From positions 1 through 13,589 of the forward strand of contig JANXWU010000093.1 of NCBI GenBank assembly GCA_025350985.1: a stretch of DNA of 13,589 bases, written 5' to 3'. The position numbers were made by a program, and so were the translations under genes. Positions 6,139 to 11,039 of this stretch are shown piece after piece (the first letter of the stretch is position 1; every line of letters begins with the position of its first letter). Source of the stretch: Spartobacteria bacterium. Its GTDB lineage: Bacteria > Verrucomicrobiota > Verrucomicrobiia > Chthoniobacterales > Chthoniobacteraceae. The notes beneath the pieces are model-generated. The model ran no database searches, was not told the origin of the DNA, and was given only the letters and a program-made list of their open reading frames with translations.

Positions 6139-7716
6139 TTACGAGACTTTGATCTGCGACAAGTCCGCCGTTGCCAGCTCGAGTTCCGCCTCGCTCATGG
6201 CGTTGTTGCGCGCGATGGCGACTTTGTTTTGCTTGCCGTAGGCATCGACGGTCACTTCAAGAATTTGATTTTTGTCGTACTGGTAGGTGAGTTCGACCGG
6301 CGAGCCTTTCGGCAAAAACGGGGGCAGTTCGATTTCGCAAATTCCCAACATCGTGCATTCGCTCGGGACCGTGCTTTCCCCTTCCACCACGCGCACCACC
6401 GCGTTCTTCATGTTCGCCTTCGCGGTGCCGAAGGAATTTTTCATTTCCGCCGGAATCGTCGTCATTTTTCCGATCATCGGGAACACAAACTCCTCCACCT
6501 TCGCGTCGTCCCACAACACGACTCCCAGCGTGTGAGTGGTGATGTTCGTCACTTGGATCAGGTTGCCGTCGTTGCCGGAAAATTGTTCGCGCACCTCGAC
6601 CGGCAGCGCCCGTTCGCCGAGCCGGTCTTCCTCCGCCAGCAGCCCCAAAATCGCCTGAATCGCCGCGCCCAGCGCCACTGCTTCGTCCGGGCTCACGTCA
6701 TCGGCCACTTCCACGGCCGAAACCTGCCCGATCATCGAGCGAATCGCCGGCACGCGCGTCATACCGCCGGTGAGCAAAATGCGATCGATCTGCGTCCATT
6801 GCATCCCCGCCTCCTGCATCACGATTTCGCAAATGGTCTTGCACTTTTCCAGTAGATGCCGCGTGCGATGCTCGAAGTCGGTTTTCGTCAAATCCAGCTT
6901 CACGCTCTTGCCAGCATAGTTGTGGACGATGGTCGTGCGCGGGCGGCTGGAAAGCTGGATTTTCGCCGCGACCGCGCGGTTGTAAAGATCCTGGTAGCTC
7001 TGCAAATCGAGCAGCGGGTTTTCGCCGTGCTGCTTGTCGAACTCGTCCGCGACCCAGTTCACGATCACGTCGTCCCAATCCTTCCCACCCAGCCGGTGAT
7101 CGCCGTTGCTCGCGAGCATGCTGATGTGGCTGTTCTCGATCCGCATGATCGTCACGTCGAACGTCCCGCCGCCCAAATCGAACACGAACACCGTCTGATC
7201 CTGCTCCAGTTTGTCCAACCCATACGCCAGCGCCGCCGCGGTCGGTTCGTTGATGACTTGCAAAACATTGAACCCGGCGAGCTGCCCCGCGCGCAGCGTC
7301 GCCGTGCGTTCCGCGTCGTTAAAGTACGCCGGCACCGTGATGACCGCGTCGGTGACCGGCATGCCGAGATAGTTCTCCGCGTCGATCTTCAGCTTTTTGA
7401 TGATCAGCGCCGACAACTCCTCCGCCGAATACGGCCTTCCGTTGAAGATTCGGTTGAACCCGTTCTTGCCCTTGCCGATTTCACGCTTCACGAAATCGAC
7501 GATCTTTTCCGGCTCCGCGACCGCGTTTTGTTTCGCCAGCGTCCCGACGATCGCGTTGTTCCCGTCAAACAAAATCACCGACGGGGTCAGCCGCTCGCTC
7601 TCGGAATTGGGGATGATATGCGGCTTTCCGTACGCGTCAATGTGGGCGATCACGGAATAGGTCGTGCCGAGATCGATGCCAACGGCTTTGCGGGAGACGG
7701 GTGCGGGTTTACTCAT
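6139..7716 (-). CDS. Hsp70 family chaperone, short form without C-terminal lid
   Basis: This is a 525-residue Hsp70. The ATPase domain (about 10-357) shows VGIDLGTTYSV (phosphate 1, residues 12-22), AVITVPAYFNDAERTAT, INEPTAAALAYGLD, FVFDLGGGTFDVTI (phosphate 2) and ILLTGGMTRVPAI (adenosine site). The beta substrate-binding domain follows from about 386 (LIQVTNITTHTLGVVLWD) to about 505, with the usual ELPPFLPKGSPVELTYQYD region. The protein ends about 20 residues later, so the helical lid of DnaK (roughly 100 more residues) is missing. The Leu of the usual interdomain linker region is present only loosely (ERALPVEVREQF). Hsp70s bind exposed hydrophobic segments in an ATP cycle. This is probably a second, specialised Hsp70, not the housekeeping DnaK. 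It lies 68 bases after the GrpE-like gene and 15 before the SUMF1 protein. No Shine-Dalgarno site is seen, and no CIRCE element lies upstream. Confidence 0.95.
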   Translation of the reverse strand: MSKPAPVSRKAVGIDLGTTYSVIAHIDAYGKPHIIPNSESERLTPSVILFDGNNAIVGTLAKQNAVAEPEKIVDFVKREIGKGKNGFNRIFNGRPYSAEELSALIIKKLKIDAENYLGMPVTDAVITVPAYFNDAERTATLRAGQLAGFNVLQVINEPTAAALAYGLDKLEQDQTVFVFDLGGGTFDVTIMRIENSHISMLASNGDHRLGGKDWDDVIVNWVADEFDKQHGENPLLDLQSYQDLYNRAVAAKIQLSSRPRTTIVHNYAGKSVKLDLTKTDFEHRTRHLLEKCKTICEIVMQEAGMQWTQIDRILLTGGMTRVPAIRSMIGQVSAVEVADDVSPDEAVALGAAIQAILGLLAEEDRLGERALPVEVREQFSGNDGNLIQVTNITTHTLGVVLWDDAKVEEFVFPMIGKMTTIPAEMKNSFGTAKANMKNAVVRVVEGESTVPSECTMLGICEIELPPFLPKGSPVELTYQYDKNQILEVTVDAYGKQNKVAIARNNAMSEAELELATADLSQIKVS

Positions 7717-7784
7717 GGGTCAGGACTGAAAAAAACGGGTGTTCAAAGGACTCAGCAACATACGCGCCAACGGCGTTCGTAAAA

Positions 7785-8588
7785 TCATTTCTGCGATTTC
7801 GGCAACGAGACCAGATACCCTTCCTTCCATTTCTTGATCACGACCTCCTCGTGCCGCACCACGCGTCCGCGCCAGATGAACGCCGGCTTGCGGCTCTCGA
7901 TGATCTCGCCGTCCTCCTCCTCGCAGTCCGCCATTTCCACCGCCACCGCGCGATGCCGTTCCCGATCCCATTTACCGTTGGAATAATCCGCGCGCTCCAC
8001 CTCCATGCGCGCCAGGATTTCCAGGAGAAAATGAGAAACGTGATCCAAGTTCACACCAAAGTTTTTTAAATTGTCCAGCAGTGCGAGGTCGGAGTCCGTG
8101 TCGATGTCACGCCCTTCCTGCGTGTTGATCGTCTCCGCGATTTGCCGGTGCAACTCCGCGTGGTCGTCGAACAAGCTGATCAGGTCGCGGATGATCGGCT
8201 TGTGCAGCAAATCGAGAAGGAAGCGATCCTTGTAATCCTTCAGTTCCGCATACAGCGAATCGAACAACTGCTGCGACACGCCGTCGCGATGGTCGAGATT
8301 GGTCTGCATCGACTGGAGCAGCAGCGGCAGCGATTCCTGCGCAAACGCTGCGCCCTCGATCTTTTCGAGCGAAGCCGAATGTTGTGCCGTGGCGCGTCCG
8401 AGCGCCTCGATGCCCGCAATAATCGGACGCAACGCCTCCGCCAGACCCGGAGGACTACGGCGCATGGAACGGTCGTCCAACTGCACCTGCGCCTCCTCCC
8501 CGAGGATTCTCATCTGATCGTCGAAGTCCAATTCATGTCTAACCTTTGAGTGGGGCATGCCAAAATGAGAAAGCGAGATTCGCGCCAT
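7785..8588 (-). CDS. GrpE-like nucleotide exchange factor (divergent)
   Basis: This is 267 residues from the chosen ATG. Residues of about 85-150 are amphipathic helix (LLLQSMQTNLDHRDGVSQQ, ELKDYKDRFLLDLLHKPII, DLISLFDDHAELH), matching the long GrpE helix and the LLPVLDNLERAL region. Residues 196-256 match the beta wing: MEVERADYSNGKWDRERH for the FDPxxHEAV segment, then a DGEIIESRKPAFIWRG stretch and VVRHEEVVIKKW for the LRPAxVxV strand. GrpE proteins form dimers and release ADP from Hsp70. Similarity to standard GrpE is weak, but the adjacent Hsp70 gene supports the call. Start choice: ATG 8588 has GAG close upstream; ATG 8558 (257 residues) is as likely, and both have poor Shine-Dalgarno sites. 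The frame runs on to 9209 but overlaps thiI there. It is the first gene of the chaperone unit. Confidence 0.72.
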   Translation of the reverse strand: MARISLSHFGMPHSKVRHELDFDDQMRILGEEAQVQLDDRSMRRSPPGLAEALRPIIAGIEALGRATAQHSASLEKIEGAAFAQESLPLLLQSMQTNLDHRDGVSQQLFDSLYAELKDYKDRFLLDLLHKPIIRDLISLFDDHAELHRQIAETINTQEGRDIDTDSDLALLDNLKNFGVNLDHVSHFLLEILARMEVERADYSNGKWDRERHRAVAVEMADCEEEDGEIIESRKPAFIWRGRVVRHEEVVIKKWKEGYLVSLPKSQK

Positions 8589-8625
8589 GCCCTCGCAAAA
8601 TTGCCGGACCGCTAAAGCTCCCGGT

Positions 8626-8653
8626 GTTGAGCGTTGGAAGTTGAAAGTCGAAC
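8626..8653. repeat. Fragment of a GTTGAAAGT-type dispersed repeat
   Basis: The stretch begins gttgagcgttggaag and continues ttgaaagtcgaac. It resembles a dispersed repeat made of GTTGAACGTTGAAAGT-like units that I recall from Verrucomicrobia and Acidobacteria. It lies in the 111-base divergent gap between the GrpE-like gene and thiI and causes the false upstream start of thiI at 8634. Confidence 0.35.
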
Positions 8654-8664
8654 CTCGGCTGCCC

Positions 8665-8692
8665 TTGCACTCCTCCCGCCCGGAAACATACT
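8665..8692 (+). promoter_or_regulatory. Weak candidate promoter of thiI
   Basis: TTGCAC (8665-8670), a 16-base spacer and CATACT (8687-8692) form the best sigma70-like pair before thiI. Transcription would start near 8699, at the ATG itself, implying a leaderless message. The -35 box matches at only three of six positions. Confidence 0.22.
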
Positions 8693-8699
8693 TCCCATC

Positions 8700-10013
8700 A
8701 TGCCCCGCCACGCCACCGCCGATTCCGACCGCTGGCTGTCGCTGCCGTGGGACGCCATCGCCGTCCACTATTCCGAGATTGCGCTCAAGGGCCTGAACCG
8801 CCACTGGTTCATCGAAACTCTCCGCCGCAATCTCCTCCGCGCGCTCGGAGACCTGGCGCGCAACGTCACCCGTCACCACGGTTATCTTTTTGTGCAACCG
8901 GCTGCGAACCGGCTTGGTGAGGCGCTTGCCGCGGCATCGCAAGTCATGGGCGTCGCCTACGTCGTGCCGGTGCGAAAACAAAATGCCGACGAGCAGACGC
9001 TCGCGCACACCGCCATCGAAGCGTGGCGCGTCGTGGCGGGGGAAGGTGCCTCCTTCGCCGTCCGCGCCCGCGGTTTGGGCGAAGTCATTTCGCTCAAATC
9101 CATCGAACTCGAACGCCGGCTCGGCGCGCAAATCCAACTGGCCACCCATGCGCCCGTCGATCTGGAAAAGCCGACCGTGCTGCTCCGCTTCCGCGCCTAC
9201 AACCGCCAATTATTTTTCCTCGGCCCCCGCTCCGACGGTCCCTTCGGCCTGCCGGTGGGCGTGTCGGGCCGCGTGCTCACGCTCTTCTCCGGCGGCATCG
9301 ACTCGCCCGCCGCCGCGTGGCTCATGCTGCGTCGCGGCTGCCTCACCGATTTTTTCCACGTCCACAATTTTGGCACCCCGGAAAAAGTCCTCGCTTCAAA
9401 AATTGTCCCGCTCCTCGAGAAAATTCTCGCGCCGCAAAATATCGCCGCGCGCCTGTTCCTCGTGCCGTACGACGTTTTCCAAATCGCCCTGCTCGGTGCC
9501 AAAGTCGATCCCTCGCTCGAAGTCGCGCTCTTCCGCCGCTTCCTCGTCCGCGTCGCGAACCGGCTTGCGTCCGACCACGGTCACCTCGCGCTCGTCACGG
9601 GCGACAATCTCGCGCAAGTCGCCTCGCAGACGCTCGAAGGCATCGCCGCCGTGGACGATGCCGCCGAGTTTCCCATGCTCCGCCCGCTGCTCACCTGCGA
9701 AAAATCGGAAATCATCCGACTCGCCGAGCGCATCGGCACCTTCGTGCTCGCGACGCAGGATTATCCCGACTGCTGCTCGCTCGCGGCCAAGCGACCCGCC
9801 ACGCGACCCCGGCTGCAAGCCATTCGCGAGGCCGAGGCGACCTTCGACATCGACCGCGTCACCGACCGCGCACTCGCCGAAATGCGCGCGTGGAAAATCC
9901 AAGCCGGCCAGCCGCCCGAGCGCATCGTCTTCTCCCCAAAAGTCGCGCCGATTTCCGCAGACGGAGCCGAGTTGTCCTGCCCCGAGTCAGGCGTGAGCGC
10001 TCACTTCGACTGA
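8700..10013 (+). CDS. thiI: tRNA 4-thiouridine synthase / thiamine sulfur transferase ThiI
   Basis: This is 437 residues from ATG 8700. The N-terminal ferredoxin-like and THUMP regions (about 18-170) include VHYSEIALKGLNRHWF and FAVRARGLGE. The PP-loop domain has VLTLFSGGIDSPAAAWLML (motif SGGIDSP, residues 197-203), GDNLAQVASQTLEG (about 301-314) and PLLTCEKSEIIRLAERIG. The DYPDCCSL segment holds the probable reactive cysteine (358 or 359). ThiI adenylates U8 of tRNA and replaces its oxygen with sulfur; in many bacteria it also serves thiamine thiazole synthesis. There is no C-terminal rhodanese domain, so a partner sulfurtransferase or cysteine desulfurase must supply the second thiol. An earlier ATG at 8634 is rejected because its added residues come from the repeat at 8626-8653. 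No Shine-Dalgarno site is close to the start. Its end overlaps the converging protease gene by 13 bases. Confidence 0.94.
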   Translation: MPRHATADSDRWLSLPWDAIAVHYSEIALKGLNRHWFIETLRRNLLRALGDLARNVTRHHGYLFVQPAANRLGEALAAASQVMGVAYVVPVRKQNADEQTLAHTAIEAWRVVAGEGASFAVRARGLGEVISLKSIELERRLGAQIQLATHAPVDLEKPTVLLRFRAYNRQLFFLGPRSDGPFGLPVGVSGRVLTLFSGGIDSPAAAWLMLRRGCLTDFFHVHNFGTPEKVLASKIVPLLEKILAPQNIAARLFLVPYDVFQIALLGAKVDPSLEVALFRRFLVRVANRLASDHGHLALVTGDNLAQVASQTLEGIAAVDDAAEFPMLRPLLTCEKSEIIRLAERIGTFVLATQDYPDCCSLAAKRPATRPRLQAIREAEATFDIDRVTDRALAEMRAWKIQAGQPPERIVFSPKVAPISADGAELSCPESGVSAHFD

Positions 10014-10999
10014 CTCTTCAGCGCCTGGTCGAAAACCTTCGCCAGCTCCTCCCGCTCGCGCTCCTCCTTGCCGAGTTGCTGCTGGAAAAAATCGTAAGTG
10101 AACCGCGCCCGCGCATCGCGCACGTCGCCCTGGCTCGCGAACCGCAGCGCCGAGAGCAGGCTCGTCACCGCGCGATCGGTGTCGCGCGAATTCTGCCGCT
10201 GGCTGACGGTCTTGTTGAAATTGTCCAGGGCGCTGCGAATCACCGGCGCCTCGGACGTCCGCGTCGGTCGTCCGTGCCGGGAAAGATCGTTGAGCACGGA
10301 CACCAAATCGCCCGTGAGCTTCTCGATTTTTTCCATCGCGTCCGCCTCGGCGTAAAAACGGTTCCACTCGATCGGCTGCCACTTTTGCACGCTGTCCAGC
10401 CGGAAGCCGAAGCGCCGAATTTCCTCGCGCTGCGGCCCGACTTTTTTAACCAGGAGATAAGTCGCGACCCCGATGACCTTGCCAGTGCGGACGTGGATGA
10501 TCGGGCTGCCGCTGTTGCCCGGCACGAACGGCGCATCGACCTCCACCAAATTCGGTCCGATCCCGACGACTTTGCCTTGCAGCAAGTTCACGACGCCCGC
10601 GCCCTCGGCATTGCCGAGCACGACCACCGGATCGCCGATGCTCACGGTTTGATCGAGCGCGTCCATCGCTGGGAGCGGCTTGCCGCCGGCGATCACGGAG
10701 AGTGCGACCAGATCGTGTCCGACGGCGACCGACGACGCGCCGACCTGCACCGGCGTGCGGTCGAGCAATTTGAACGCCGGGCCACGGATGCCCGCGAGCA
10801 CGTGCGCGTTGCTGAACAAAAACTTGCGGCCTTTGACTTCCGCGATGAACCCGCTGCCCTGCCCCGCCTTGCCTTCGACGAAAACCAGCCCGCCGCGATA
10901 ATCGCGCACGAGCGAGGCGGCATTGCCCGGCTCGGCGGCTCGCACTTCGGCCAGGCCAAAGCAGACGGCGAGGAGCGAAAGGACAGCGGTTGGTTTCAT
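10001..10999 (-). CDS. Secreted trypsin-like serine protease (S1 family, DegP-like fold)
   Basis: This is 332 residues from ATG 10999, which places a signal peptide (MKPTAVLSLLAVCFGLAEVRA) at the N-terminus, likely cut after residue 21. The protease domain (about 25-190) has all three catalytic residues in order: His66 in LFSNAHVLAG, Asp96 in VGHDLVAL and Ser163 in VPGNSGSPII. The rest (about 205-332) is helical and charged, with no PDZ domain, unlike DegP or DegS. The frame is open upstream to 11095, but that would overlap the rhamnosidase gene end and bury the signal peptide. The stop overlaps the end of thiI tail to tail (10001-10013). It begins 40 bases after the rhamnosidase stop on the same strand, so the two may share a transcript. 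No Shine-Dalgarno site is seen. The substrate is unknown. Confidence 0.9.
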   Translation of the reverse strand: MKPTAVLSLLAVCFGLAEVRAAEPGNAASLVRDYRGGLVFVEGKAGQGSGFIAEVKGRKFLFSNAHVLAGIRGPAFKLLDRTPVQVGASSVAVGHDLVALSVIAGGKPLPAMDALDQTVSIGDPVVVLGNAEGAGVVNLLQGKVVGIGPNLVEVDAPFVPGNSGSPIIHVRTGKVIGVATYLLVKKVGPQREEIRRFGFRLDSVQKWQPIEWNRFYAEADAMEKIEKLTGDLVSVLNDLSRHGRPTRTSEAPVIRSALDNFNKTVSQRQNSRDTDRAVTSLLSALRFASQGDVRDARARFTYDFFQQQLGKEEREREELAKVFDQALKSQSK

Positions 11000-11039
11000 C
11001 GGCGGATCGCTCGATCGTAACGCGCGGAAAAGGTTCGCG

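Noticed and set aside
6001..7782. Two long plus-strand frames opposite the Hsp70 gene
   Set aside because: The protein is rich in Arg, His and Val with no family signal, while the minus strand carries all Hsp70 motifs.
7717..8700. Heat-shock control element (CIRCE) for the chaperone genes
   Set aside because: No TTAGCACTC-type inverted repeat is present before the GrpE-like or Hsp70 genes.
8589..9209. N-terminal extension of the GrpE-like protein
   Set aside because: It would run antisense through the first 500 bases of thiI, and the residues look like shadow sequence.
9023..11020. 665-codon plus-strand frame
   Set aside because: It is out of frame within thiI and antisense to the protease gene, and extremely Arg/Pro rich.
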